From Antitrichia curtipendula (lineage: Eukaryota; Streptophyta; Bryopsida; Hypnales; Leucodontaceae): 64,000 bases of DNA. How positions within the stretch are numbered: position 1 is the first letter of the stretch; the number at the start of each line of letters is the position of its first letter. This document shows positions 1-12,144 of the stretch, piece by piece. The translations under genes were made by a program, and so were the position numbers. The notes below the pieces were generated by a model. It was not told the origin of the DNA. It searched no databases and worked only from the letters and a program-made list of their open reading frames with translations. The stretch spans positions 9,858,001 to 9,922,000 of the forward strand of contig OX579639.1 in NCBI GenBank assembly GCA_951230915.1, read 5' to 3'.

Positions 1-125
1 GTCCTCAATGTCATCAATGGTGGTGCCATCTTCCTTAATGAGCAAGCTTCTTCAACTTGAAGAGGATTTCAGAAGCCGTCTCATTGCAAGGGAATTGCAG
101 TCCTATGCCCAATTGTATCAAACCA

Positions 126-724
126 GGGTGGAAGTACATTAGACCCTTGTACTTTTAAGGTCACAATGCAAAATTGGCAGTATACTTGATTTTGTACTTA
201 GTATTACTCAATCTTCATAGTGTTTTCCCAAAGTTCCATGTTTGTTTTCTCTAGCCTATTGTTGTTAAGTACCCATGACCATGTCTAAATTTGATGAGAA
301 TCTCTTTTCATGTTCTGCAATAAGTACTTTTGTACAAAGGTCTCAAAATGTCACAGTATTACAAATCACAAAAAAGTACTTTTTGGGGAGCTATGGAATT
401 TTTTTTCAACTGCCCTTTCTTCTCATGACACATCAAATGATTCTCTACCCAAATTTGCTTTCAAATTTCTAATTATGTCACATATTTCACAAAGATCTAC
501 AAAATAGTGTTGATTTTTTTGGAACATAATAACTTTGTTAAAAAGTATGTTTTTTGTGATCAATTTTTGGAATCTGGATGCCCACAAGTCATTTTAGGAT
601 GGCTATCCATCACAATTTTGATAACACTATTTTTCACATAATTTAGTACCTTTTTAGTACTTTTTGCAAATTTTGTACATTCTAGTTTTGCCAAAAGTGT
701 ATGGGGTCTAGCATACTTCCACCC
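126..724. mobile_element. 599-bp TIR element with apparent ACCA duplication
   Basis: Arm A holds 599 bases absent from the matching site in A' (about 46085). The ends are inverted repeats starting GGGTGGAAGTA and continuing about 21 bases with a few mismatches (right copy 704-724). ACCA flanks both ends (122-125 and 725-728), and the empty site has one ACCA followed by CCCTC. This is a clean insertion with an apparent 4-bp target duplication. No transposase is encoded. The superfamily is not assigned, because 4-bp duplications fit several uncommon groups. Confidence 0.75.
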
Positions 725-1350
725 ACCACCCTCTAGATTTGCCACATTGATGCAAGTCGTGGCCACTACAATTCTTATGGTTTGAATCTCGCTCTTCTTG
801 TTGTTGTTGTCGATCAAAATTATTGTAGGTCCATCTCAACAATTAGTGATTTAGGATTTATTTTCTGAAAGTTTTGAAAAATCTCAAGGGTCCCATGTCA
901 AGTCAAATTTTGATTCTTTTGGAGTACATGAAGGGTAGAGAGGCATAAGAGCAAATTGGCTCAAAGTTGCAAGGGCAGGGGCAAATCGAAACCAGCATGT
1001 ACAATACACTAGGGCAATTAATTATTGGCTACAGTGGAGCCTTTTACAACATAACAATACCAAAAAAAAAATTCATGGAGTTGCAAGGATTCTTTGAGGA
1101 GATGTTTGGATGTCATTATGGTTTACCAAGAATAAACAAATGAAAATATCTTCAAATGAAAATATGACAAACAGTGACATACTATCACATTGTTTCTATT
1201 GAATATATAAGTGATGTCTACACAAGAGTGTAGTGTTTAAGAGAATTTTTTTCTTGCATATATTCAAGCAAATAAAACTTGATGTTCAACAAATTAAGGA
1301 TCACTTAGTCCAAAGCATCTGATCTTGATGTTTATGGCATATACAACAAT
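725..1350. other. Arm A flank with possible gene fragments, no intact gene
   Basis: The stretch resembles 45670-46080 of A'. Short coding-like pieces occur in both arms. The minus-strand frame around 725-817 and its arm A' equivalent on the plus strand near 45999-46078 share peptide phrases such as KKSEIQTIRI. No complete reading frame survives and I do not recognise a family. It may be the relic of a gene. Confidence 0.35.
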
Positions 1351-1626
1351 TTGCCATTGAATGCTAGGATTTTAGTTTTTAGGGGTTTGATATCCCATTT
1401 TTGTCTTTTGGAAAATTTTACTTATTTAGGTTTATTAGAATATTTTAAATTAATGGCATTAGAACATTCTAACATTCTAACATTTCTTAGTCACTCCACT
1501 ATCAAAAATGCTAAAGTTTGTTATAAGTACATTCAAGGGTATGTTAAAGGAAAAGCATATAACTTTTCATTGGAACAAGACAAAGAACAATTTGCATCTT
1601 TTCCAATCTTATATTGGCTCAACTAA
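1351..1626 (+). other. Open frame of about 90 codons, coding status doubtful
   Basis: A frame of 91 codons ends at TAA and stays open in arm A' (43969-44238, minus strand). It has no ATG near its beginning. The shared C-terminal half reads ...QDKEQFASFPILYWLN. Comparing the arms by eye, about six changes alter amino acids and I saw no silent changes, which argues against purifying selection. It lies about 480 bases upstream of the better supported small gene at 2103, on the same strand. It may be a relic exon or chance. No family recognised. Confidence 0.25.
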
Positions 1627-2102
1627 ACTCATGTGTCACTACAATAATTACCTCATATTTTATTCTTAATTGTAACTTATTGTATTTTTAATTATATCAC
1701 AAATTTTGGTTTGATCATCAAAAGGCAAACATATCCATGTTTTTCATTCTTTTAGAATTCCAATAAATGCATATTATGAATATGCAACAAATGGATTTGT
1801 ATGTTTCTAACGATCTATACAAAGATAGAAATTAAAGCCTAATTTTAAAAGTGAAGTATTTAGCTTATTTTTAATACATGAAGTAAAAAATAAATAAAAT
1901 ATGTACTTTTACTTTAGATCTATTTTGACTATATAAAACTTGAAGAAGGATGATTTTTTTTATTGTGATTGATGTGACCAAGGAAATCTTTCAATATATT
2001 TCATTATTCATTTGTAACTCATACTATTTTATCGTCATTATTCATATTATTTTATCATTACTATTACATTGTCAACTTGTTGAATTCAAGTATTATTATT
2101 TG

Positions 2103-2372
2103 ATGATGAACACAATGGAGATACCAATATTCATCAAACAAGAAGAAGTCAACAATAAGAAAACCGACTCTAGACAAGAAGAAGTGGATACTATCAAGAA
2201 AAATGAATTTAGAAAAATGTCCATAGAGTTGGCAAAAAGAATTGAAGATACAAAGATTTCTGCCCAAAGTAAGTTTAATGGTGTAGATTCACGTATTGAT
2301 CGTATTATAGTTCTTGTAGTTTTATGGATATTCATATATTTTGGTGTTATATGGTGGTTTGTACACAAATAA
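2103..2372 (+). CDS. Small putative tail-anchored protein, copy 1
   Basis: An 89-residue protein. Residues 1-60 are polar and charged with heptad-like spacing (EEVDTIKKNEF, ELAKRIEDTKI), suggesting a coiled coil. Residues about 68-86 are strongly hydrophobic (IIVLVVLWIFIYFGVIWWF), followed only by VHK, so it would be a C-terminal tail anchor facing the cytosol. The frame stays open upstream to 1950, but I prefer ATG 2103 (alternatives 2106, 2115). Against arm A' the region after 2103 differs at three sites, all silent, while the upstream part has three replacement and three silent changes. That contrast supports translation from about 2103. Family and function unknown; an upstream spliced exon is possible. 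Confidence 0.55.
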   Translation: MMNTMEIPIFIKQEEVNNKKTDSRQEEVDTIKKNEFRKMSIELAKRIEDTKISAQSKFNGVDSRIDRIIVLVVLWIFIYFGVIWWFVHK

Positions 2373-4577
2373 TTGCTTACGACTACGTCAAATCTATCCT
2401 AAAGTAATGTTCTTGGTATTGTTATTGTATCTTTTTGGCTAATCAATGTACTCTTGTCGTAAACAAAGAGATGAATTTAAATAAATAAATAGATATTAAT
2501 TTACTGTAGAGAAACTAAGGATAGTGAGCTTGATTAGTGATACAATATATTTTATAGTATTTCTATCAAGAAAAAGAATGTTCATATAACTTGTACCTTA
2601 TACAATGTCTTAGTGAAGATCAAATCTAGTGGAATAGTTCTAAAGTGGAATAGAAACATGACAATTTTAATTGTGAGAATGTTATGGTAAACAATCTAAA
2701 TCCAAGGACCTTATTATTTTGAACATTGTGAATTTTGAGTTTAAAAACAAATCTAGTACGTTTTTCTTTCTTTGGAATATATGCCAAGCTTGTCTACAAA
2801 ACACAACATTAATCCACATACTTAGAATGATTAAACAATTGTAATCATATAGAAATAATTGTATTTTATTGAGAACATAGAAATAAACCTCTAGCATTGG
2901 GAGAAGGTATTAGGGGGTAGAGAGGTGAGTAGGTTGAATAATCCAACTTTACATTTAGATGGTCAATTTGCTTGCATTGGTAGTCAAGGTAGAAAGGAGA
3001 AGAGGGTTTTTGTGGATGGTTGGGGTTATAAGGGGACAAAATGTGAACTAATTTGAACCAAAGGTGGAAAACCCCCCCAAAATTAGCAAATGAGTGGATG
3101 GCCTTTGGATGGCTACTTACCATAGTAGGGTAAATTTCAATATCACTATGTCACTGAATGCTCCTTGAGGTTTAGACATTTACCATTGAACATGCTAAAC
3201 AATTCCAATGAATCCACATGGTAATTTTGGCATTTTTCTACTATATTTTTCTTTGATTTAAAAAATAAGTTTTTGATACATGCTAAAATTAAAAATATTC
3301 TGCAAGATTTTTATTTTTCTACACCTAAAAATTTGTAAGAATAATTTAAAAAAATATTAGCTTCTATTTTCAATTGCAATTCCAGTTAATAGTATTTTGA
3401 GGACTAAAATTCTAGAAATTTAGTCCTCAAGTTCTATTTTTCAAGGGCCTAAGTACTGACCATTCATCTATCAAACTTAGAAGGGTGCTAAAATGTCATA
3501 CTCATCAAGATCTAGTTTGTGCAAGTATAGTATTTTTTATTGGTCAAATAGGATACCTAGGGTGATCACTTAGTGTATCTATAACAAATCACATGCGTTC
3601 AAGTGATTTTTTGGCCCCCTATTTACTTTTTAATGAACTATAATTTCAACCTATTATTTTGAACTTTGTTTAATAATGACTATAGGTTTTTATGGCTGAA
3701 AATTCCCAACTCAAACTACACATGAAATGATTACTAGAATAGGTTGAAAATGAATTGAAATGGCATGTTTTTGAAGTCAAATATTTTTAGAAAATGCATT
3801 TAGATGACCATTGCATCATTATTCAAGAAAAACGAACTTTCAAAAGAGATTTATTTTTATCAGTTTTTTGTTCATTTTTTAGACAATTTTTTCTTATATA
3901 ATATAGGAGTGTGAAATTTGTTTTCAGCTATATAGTATATTTCTTTACTTTAAAAACTTGTAACAAATTATAATTAAAAAATAAACATATCAATTATTCA
4001 AGACATAAACTTTCAAAGTAGAAAAATCTACTCATATTTTTTCTTTTCCTCTTATTTAAGTTTTAGGGCATAATATAAGGGGTCTATAATCTGAACACAC
4101 ATAGTTTCTAATGGATGATCTAAGTGAACTCTCTAGGGTAAAGCGTCTATCATCGTGCAAAATCAAAGTTCACTAAAGTTGAGCAATAGTAATTCAATGA
4201 ATAAAAAATCTTGTACACCAAATGACCATGGCATAATGGAACAAGAGAATAGCAATTCAAAATTGCTAGTACAATAAAAAAAGCAATCAATACTAAGTAG
4301 TAGAGAATCTACTCTGAATAGTGAAATTAGATTGTCACTCACTAAATTCCCGACATTCTACACTGTATAAATATACATTGTTCTTGTAGAAGAATGCAAT
4401 AATATAGGAACCATGTGTCTTGCATAGGTTGGTGCATTGGTTCATGGCCCAAGTTTAGAGAGTCACATATGCCTCTATGTAGAAAAGCAATAAGTCGTGA
4501 GGTAACTTCTCTGAAGAAGGCAACCTAATTGATAAGGCAACCCAATTTCACTATTTAGTGTAACTGAGTTACATATC
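2373..4577. other. AT-rich non-genic stretch of arm A
   Basis: The stretch is collinear with 41050-43236 of A'. Short open frames such as 2682-2897 (minus) exist in both arms but differ by many amino acid changes and show no codon constraint. No RNA gene or recognisable element ends were seen. Confidence 0.5.
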
Positions 4578-5613
4578 TTAACCCCTAAAGAATCAAACTG
4601 CGTTTTTTGGCAACATAGCAATTTTGGGCAGCTCACTACAGATGGACTTTTTATTTTATTTCTTTGAAATTTTCACACAACATGTGCCCAAGGAGTAGCT
4701 TTAAGGCCCAACAATTTTTGTAGCTTTTGACTACATGGTTAAAAAGTTATTGCATGATATGTGATTTTCTTTGAATTTTGGGCAACCCGGGCAGCTCAAA
4801 AAAATTCTTTAGAAATGACTTTTTTTTTAAATAAAAATTTGAAATTGGTTTATTAGATTCTTATCTAAGTGGAAAGCTTTGGATCATCCCATTTTGATCG
4901 ATGAGTCAAAAGTTATGAGGAGTTTTAGTTTGGGGTAGTTTGTCACTAGTTATAGAATCTATACATTACAAAAGAAGTTTGAAATCCTTTATTTAATTCA
5001 ATTTTTAATATTTTTGGAAAAAAACAACAACATTAGTTGTAGATTGTTTATCAAAACATTTTTACCATTGGGATTGGAATTTTTCAATTCCATAAATAAA
5101 TTGTTTACAATTTAGTATTTTGGCTCATTTTCTACTTCTTTCTACTTACTATTTTTTTTGTACATGTTGTACAATTCCAAATGATTTGAAAATTTTGAAG
5201 CATGTAGCTAACTTGAATTGAAGAATGAATCCAAAGAGTTACAACCATTTGGTCTTTGTTTCATACAAATATTGCCTTCTGAAGTGCAGCTGCCCGGATT
5301 TTTGAAGAATGAATCCAAAGAGTTACAACCATTTGGACTTTATTTCATACAAATATTGCCTTCTGAAGTGCAGCTGCCCGGATTTTCGCAGTGGTAAAAA
5401 AAGGATTTTTGTAACTTCAAACACTAATATCTTGCAATCTACACGGCGGGAATTTCTGAAATTTTTTCCACATCTTTTCAAATTAGTTTACTAAAAGATC
5501 CTACGGTTAAATTTGTCCAAAATTGTTTTTTTTCTAAATTTTGGTGGTTGTCTTAAAAATGACAGTTTTAGAGTGGTTTTGGTGAAAACATAGTAAAAAC
5601 CTTTAGGGATTAA
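4578..5613. mobile_element. TTAA-flanked element PB1 (piggyBac-like signature)
   Basis: TTAA (4578-4581) followed by CCCCTAAAG opens the element, and CTTTAGGGA followed by TTAA (5610-5613) closes it. The sequence outside joins directly in arm A' near 41030, where the site reads TAAA instead of TTAA. The interior is about 1028 bases, or about 944 without an internal 84-base tandem duplication. It is homologous, in opposite orientation, to PB3 (52181-53124) and PB2 (34187-35410). It encodes nothing recognisable, so it is non-autonomous. Confidence 0.8.
5221..5388. repeat. 84-bp tandem duplication inside PB1
   Basis: Two nearly identical copies, at 5221-5304 and 5305-5388, each run from AAGAATGAATCC to the phrase GCAGCTGCCCGGATTTT. 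The related elements PB2 and PB3 have a single copy, so the duplication arose in this element. Confidence 0.85.
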
Positions 5614-5768
5614 TGCAACGCCCAAAAATCTTGCACAAAGGATTGAAGCACTTTCCCCAAATTGAAGTTGCATCAACTGTAAATCATCTACCAATAACTT
5701 CTCTACCTTTTCATATAGTATCCAAATAACACATTGGAGCATCTACCCATCAAACTTTGAATCCTAAC

Positions 5769-6034
5769 TAGGACTTTCTTTTTTGCTTTTGGTGCCAAAT
5801 TGCATGAAAAAAATTAATTTGGCTAAAGAATGGGAACAAATCGTGAAGTTTTTTGACAAAAAATTTGAATTAAAAAAATCTTGGATAAAATCAACAAATT
5901 GTGGACAGAAACGTAATCATAGACATGTGATATTTTCCATCTAATATGTGGATGAATGTTGAAATTTGGAGCACCACTATAACAGTTTATGTTGCCACCT
6001 TGGCACTTCATAAAAAATGAAAAAAAAATTCCCA
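5769..6034. mobile_element. hAT-type MITE, arm A copy
   Basis: A 266-bp element with 8-bp flanks ATCCTAAC (5761-5768) and ATCCTAAT (6035-6042). Its ends start T(A/G)GGA(C/A)TTT, and T-rich tracts sit just inside. The conserved core near the right end contains CACTATAAC and TGGCACTTCAT. The same element sits in arm A' between 39493 and about 40865, split there by a Mutator-like insertion, so it predates the arm duplication. Related copies are at 30258, 32744, 54628 and 55745. Confidence 0.65.
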
Positions 6035-6069
6035 ATCCTAATAACATTTGTATACAGTATCCAAACAAC

Positions 6070-6640
6070 AGTCTCTAGCAGTCTCTAGCACGTGCATTGG
6101 ACCATCTACAACTGAAACTTGGAACTGTCTTCACTGCATTCACCCATCAACCAATTAAAACCTCGTAATCTCCCAATAAAACTTTGAACCTTCATAACTT
6201 TTGTTTGCAATATACAAATAACACATTCTCCAATACACTGGATCATCTACCCATAAAACTTTAGGCCATTCTACTTTTAGCATACAATACTCAAATGAAG
6301 CATTCTATGGTGCATTGGACCATCCACCAATGAAACTTAAAAGTTTGAATCTTTGTCACTATCTCACACAATATTCAAATAATGCATTCTCCATTGTGCA
6401 TAGGATCAACTACCAATTAAAAATTCTACCTATAAACCTGTGAAACCTCATAATTGTCGCATACAGCATCCAAAACAATGCATTCTCCACCACCCATCAA
6501 ACTTCGAACCCTTCTCCCTTTTGAATATGATATCCAAAAAAGGTAATTTCCAATCGATGCATTGAACCCTCATAACTTTTGCACATGACATCCAAACCAC
6601 AACAACATTCTCGAGCTCATTTGAATCCTCATGACCATAT
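6070..6640. repeat. Degenerate tandem repeat, unit about 75-100 bp
   Basis: Successive units repeat the phrases CATTCTCCA, GCATTGGACCATC(T/C)ACC, AA(A/C)CTT and CATAACTTTTG...ATCCAAA with heavy drift. Matching units are seen in A' at about 38870-39490 and 40870-41000, so the array predates the arm duplication. No gene is visible. Confidence 0.6.
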
Positions 6641-6673
6641 GTTACCAGCAAGGGAAAGAATGTCACCACTACC

Positions 6674-9600
6674 TTAAACAATGAACGTTTCGGGGGCCAT
6701 GGTGAAGGTTTGGTTGCTGCGTCGGTTGGGCTTCATGGGCATCACACACGAGATGGACGCGTTGTCGTCATCCTCCTCACAAGTGAGCCAGAGCGCAGCT
6801 TCGGGATTCCGGAGCAGCAACTTGGCAGCGAGGTATCCGGCAATGGACCAGGTTTGGTACAGTCGCGCTTGCTTGCCGATGAAACGTCCGCCTTTGGTGT
6901 CGTAGTACTCGGGCCACCAGTCCCGTGCAAGACGCTTCTCCGCCACAGAGACGGCGGCCTGCGCCAGGTCGGCTCGGTCCATCTTGATGCAGGCTACTGT
7001 GAACTGCCACAACAACACTGGCCAGGAGCCTCCATTGTGGTAAGACCAAGCGCTGCGCAGAACCAATTGAAAGACACACTGGCTAGTTAGTTAGGAATCG
7101 TGAGCATATACTCCAGAGGTAAAGAACAAGCTCATAAGGTCTTCAGGTAACTACACCTGTTTGAGGTAAGTGTACCCGGTGACAACTTTGTTGGCGAATA
7201 AGGTCTTATCTGATTTTCGAGCTGGCTCCCATTATACCAAGAAAAAGAGGAAACAAAAGAGAGCTTTGCCAATATTTGGATGAAGTTTACTCTTTTTAGG
7301 TAATATTGTGGATGAGTGAAGGATGGATGATCAAAATTGTCCAACTAAGCACTTGGAGGTGGGTTCTCATTACTGAATTGTCTAAATCTTGTTGGGAGTC
7401 AATTCGGAATTCTAGAGTCCCATCTGAAACAAGGTAGTTTAATAGTGAGAGTCTTTGAATCTTGAAACAATGAGAGAAGGTGGTTTAATAGTGAGAGTCT
7501 TTGAATCTTGAAACAATGAGAGAAGATAGTTTATTAGTGAGAGCCTTTGAATCTTGGAACAATGAGACAAGGTAGTTTGAATCTTGTTCCATGATTCAAA
7601 GGCTCTCATTGTGAAACAATGATTCAACAGGCCTTTGAATCATGAAACAATGAGAGCCTTTGAATCTTGAAACAAGGTAGTTTAATAGTGAGAACCCTGT
7701 TGTAATGGAATGGATAGAAGTTTATTCAAAACCTATCCACGAACACCAAGACGTCCAAAAGAAGCATCAATGAAGCGAAGAATCTGAAATTATGGAAAAA
7801 GGAAATTCTCACGTGTTTTTGGGGTCCGCTCCAGTGATGATACGCCATTCATCTTCAGCCAGAGCCGGGTAGGTGATTTTCAATGGCATGTTCCCTATGA
7901 GGTCCTCCCACTTCACTTCAATCAGCGTCAAAATGTCTTCCGCCTGCTCCTTGGTTGCCAAAGCACTACTGATGGACCACAGGTTCCCCAAAGCGAACCA
8001 CCGGAAATCCATGTGCGCAGGTTGCAAGTTGCCTATGAAGTAGCCGCCTTTATCAGGCAGCCAGTCCAGTAGCCACTCTGAGATCTGGTCCGGATATATG
8101 TTGAATTTATTGACTGCGTCACTGGAATACTCCTCTGTCCTATACCTGTAGATTTCATTCAATTTCCGAATATCTAGCCAATAATATTCTTGAATGTGGA
8201 AAGACAAAGCCGCCAGTCTGGAGTTGATGGAACGAATTAGGTCCTGGGCTTCTGGATGGAGCATATCCCTCGCACATCGCAAGGCGTGATAAAACAGGGC
8301 CTGTAGGATGCACAAGCAAATTGAGGTCAACAAGAAACTCTATCAACTATTTGAGAAAAGAACTCTGTACCATCTAATGAAAATGAGTGGGAATACGTAA
8401 TGTACATAACATTCTAGAGAAAGACACAGCTTACACCGTTCTCACTGTAGCACTGAAGAATGAAGAGCATGAAAGTATTGAGGAACTGGCGCACTTTCGA
8501 AGCAACTTATTCTATTGTGAGCATAACACAATTCTAACGTGAGCAACACCCGCTTGTGCAAGCATAACATGAGCTCAATATTGGGCACAAAAAGAAATTG
8601 GATTCCTTTTGCTGGCTCACTATTCATTGATTTCAAAGGTGAGCAGCAACCTCCTAAAGAATGTTATGTACATGAGCGCAAGGATTTATATTTGAAACTC
8701 GGACGTGACCTGATATAGAATGAAAAAGAGAGTACATACATACAAACAAAAAACAAGTAAGGTGGAAATTGAAGAAGACAGGATGATTTCATAATTAGCT
8801 ATGAATCAGCATTGGAAATGAAAAAAGTCAAGCAAGTAATGTATGGTCCACCAAGGCAAGAACCTGGATTTCAAGGGGATGGCCGTGTATGCCCAGACGC
8901 CGGTCAATCATCATGGAGCCGTCCGTTACTAGCAAGGAGGGGAACATGTCAAACCCATCAGCCAAACACACCTTCAAAATCATCTTAATGCCCGTCTGCA
9001 CATCCACTCGTTCCTGCAATCTCAGATCTCCTGTGCACTTGCTGTAAGCACGTAGCAGGATGATCCACCACAGCCCTGACATACAAAAAAAAAACACCAT
9101 CAAGCAATGAGATTTTTAAAATTCTGTGTTAACAAATCAGAGAGGATTCCAGCGCACCATAAAACGCATTATTGGATACCGTATAAATTTATTTAGGGGT
9201 TCCAAACTCTATTGGGACTTGCGAGATGATCTAAAACTGACACAAGTTCTGGTTTTGAGGTGGTATGCTGTGAATATGTACTCATTGTGCAAGATTTTGG
9301 AGTGTCACATTTAGGTAGGTGTCGTAATTGAGTGTGGTTACCTTAAATTAGGTCTTCTACAACTAGAGTTGCACGTGCTTTTGAAGGTACGAAGCCTCAA
9401 CTTACCAGAATCTACTGGAGCAACTCGACCAATCGCTGCCTCCCCAAAATCCGGGAGCAAAATGTCTTCAGTTACCGTTATTCCTTCCCCTTCCAAATTC
9501 ACCTTTTGTACCTTGAAACTTGCAGGCATCAAACCCTGGCCTGGAGTGTAGCAATCCACTGTCTTCTCCCAGCTCTATCACCACAGAAACGAAACAAACT

Positions 9601-12055
9601 TAGAATCTGAAGCTGTGCAAATCTAGGTCGAATCAAAATCTTAAAGTCCATTCTCCACATCAAAAGTCCATGTAATACCCACAATTTAAAAAGCACCTCT
9701 AGATTGTGAGAGAGATAAAATAACCCCCACAATGATGGGGAACTCTGATTGGAGGCAGTGCAGAGGAGTTATTTTGACCTCTTGACCCTACCGGGATTAG
9801 TTTATCCCTCTCAGAGGGGAAGATAATCCCCTTTGGTGTGACCGAATCCGGGTAGAATAAGGGTCTGCAAAAATAAATATTCAAACACTACACTAAGCTG
9901 AATATGGGGAATAATTTAGGACGAACATTTCTCTTGAGAAGACCCCAAAACGGGATCATTCAGAAAACCGTTGCATTGCCAACAAGGTAGTGGATACTAG
10001 AAAGTTGGATGAGACCTAATGGTGGGTCACAAGCTGACCCTATTAGCAAACTCATCTATCCACACATAGTGATATAATTGGATCTCAACAGAATTGGTTT
10101 TTGTACTCAAAGTAATCTTTAAGGTCAAATCAAACCCCCTAAATCCATACATTCTCCACACCAAAAGTCCAGGTAGTACACACAATGTAAAAACACCTAT
10201 CAACAGGTAAACAACCTAGAGAGGTATACCGTGAAACCTGCTAAATGAAGAGTCAAATCTTAATCTAGTTGACAAATAGATTGACTATAGGGATTCAGGT
10301 AAGACAGCTAGCATACAGTTGTTGGATGATGAATGTTTTTAAGAGCATACTGAGGAACTATACGAAACAGATGAAGTGCATCCAAGGGGGTCCAAAAGTG
10401 CAATTTTTGTCTATTCTTCAACTTTGTGACAATCTAGGTCACTTGGTGCTTTTTGTGGAAGGTTCTGAATCAGATGAGAAGAAGAAAAAAAATTGCAAAC
10501 ATGAAAATCTTATATCTAGACTCTACTCAAACCATAATTCATTTTTACCTCAAACGCTCTACATCCACATTCTCTATCCTACCAAACTCTTTTATGGGAT
10601 TATGGGATAACATTGCTTCAGAGATTACCGAACAAAGCGTACATGATACGTACAAAGACCCCGTACTAAAAGCATCCAAAAGTGTAAAAGCGTCAGAAAC
10701 AACAAGAACAACTATCTCTCATGCCATCAATTAAAACTTTCCTACTTTCTGTATTTCGTAAAGTGAGACTTTGACATGATCCTCTTCACTTTTTTCTTCA
10801 TACAAGACAGGGTCAACAAAACAACCGGCATCATTCAGAAACGGGAGCCATACCTGCAATTGGAGCGTGTGGTGGATGAAGTTGCGAACGATGTCGTACT
10901 CGCCCTTGAGCAAGAAAGCAATAGCGGAGGGAATAAAATCCCGGATGAACACTTGGTCGTAGTTCAAGGGGAACGGGTCCCTGGGGTCGTTGGCAGCAAT
11001 GGTGCCCACGGGCTGTCCACAGTAGTTCACCACGGCGTCCCTCAACAAAGCCCAAGCCTCCTTCTCCATGGGACTCTCCTCGTTTGCTGCATCGTTCTTG
11101 CTGGTTATGGCGTCCGCGACCTCCACCAGATCGTCTGCCTTTGTTTCGGTGCCCACAAAGATCCCCTCGTTTGCAGGACTGCTGCTCATGCCAGGGCCAA
11201 CGCACAGGGCAAGTAAGCCGGACTGGCAAACGCTGAAAGCAAGAAAAAGCAATTTTGCAAATTGGGGGACATAAAACTGTCTACACATAAGCTCTCCACC
11301 AGATAAGAAATTGCCTTTTGTAAATCTCAATACATGGTTCACCAAGAGCTCCTAATTGTGAATTAGTAGTAAGAAGAAAACACAAAAGAAATTTGGTTGA
11401 ACAAAAGAACTCAACGGCGTCACTTGTTGGGCTTTGTACAGAGTCTTACGTACCTATTGAATGCTAGTTGGGCTCCGTTTGGCTGAGATTTCGATGCGAG
11501 GTTCACATTACGACCGTGGCCCTGGAGTGTCACCCCCCATGACGAAGCGCTCGTGGAGAGAGACAAGCTACACAGGGATAAGGTCCGACACCTTGTACTG
11601 GCGGTGCATTGGCAGCTCGATGCTGCCAATGACTGCACTAAACCTAGCGTGGAATTCATAGGAGAAAAACAGAAGAGCATGAACTCCAGATTCGTTGCAA
11701 TAACTGCACCACAAGCTGTTGCTGAATTGAATTTCAGTATTCTACCCTTCCACAGAGAAGTCAAGCAAAGAGACTCCACAAGCACTGACCAGCACAGCCT
11801 CCTATGATGCCAGCTCCAAAGAACGATTCATAGCACTTCTGCGATACTCCACCACATAATCTCGAACTCTTCAAAGGAATCGGAGAAATGAATTCAACAG
11901 GAGCAAGCAAGTTAAGGTTTGGATCGATGTTGAGTGCGTTAGTTCGAGACAGAAGATTCTTTGCGGAATCTGTTGCGGAATTGGGGTGGAAGGAGAAGGG
12001 TAGCCGGATCCAAAGAGTGCGCGGCAGTGGAATGCCGCATCTGGGAGCTGCGGGC
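6674..12055 (-). CDS. CINV: Alkaline/neutral invertase (GH100), multi-exon
   Basis: This enzyme hydrolyses sucrose to glucose and fructose at neutral pH, in cytosol, mitochondria or plastids depending on the leader. Exons in reading order: an uncertain first part (about 11.75-12.05 kb), 11454 to about 11750, 10854-11232, 9406-9574, 8864-9075, 7813-8300, 6674-7052. Junctions use GT-AG and phases agree throughout (codons split at AG|C, G|GG and AC|C). Family landmarks in order: [129 protein letters not shown]. Exons 10854 to 6674 give about 541 residues, normal for the family. A candidate start is the ATG near 12.05 kb, whose Arg/Ser-rich peptide could be an organelle leader, but it hits a stop unless spliced. 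The copy looks functional. Confidence 0.9.
7433..7690. repeat. 46-bp minisatellite in the last invertase intron
   Basis: At least three units of about 46 bases start near 7433, 7479 and 7525 with GGTAGTTTAATAGTGAGAG and contain TTTGAATCTTGAAACAATG. A further run has inverted pieces (GATTCAAAGGCTCTCATTG). The same inverted motif appears in A' at about 37938, at the scar of the deletion that removed the invertase body there. Confidence 0.8.
9575..10853 (-). other. Largest invertase intron, with a local direct repeat
   Basis: A 1.28-kb intron between the exon ending HTLQLQ and the exon starting SWEKTVDC. A segment of about 60 bases (ATTCTCCACA(T/C)CAAAAGTCC and onward) occurs twice, at about 9648-9705 and 10149-10200. 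No other element was seen. Confidence 0.6.
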
Positions 12056-12144
12056 CTGCGGCCTTTAAAAAGAACGTCGGAGCAACTGGATCGGAGATGA
12101 GGCGACCAGACAACAACTTGATCGCCCTCCGGAATGATGCCACG

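Noticed and set aside
2682..2897. 71-codon minus-strand open frame, also open in A' (42721-42951)
   Set aside because: The arms differ mostly by amino-acid-changing substitutions, as expected for non-coding DNA.
11871..12143. Invertase start at 12143
   Set aside because: That codon is GTG, and the frame has no ATG; plant translation would more likely start at the ATG near 12.05 kb or in a spliced exon.
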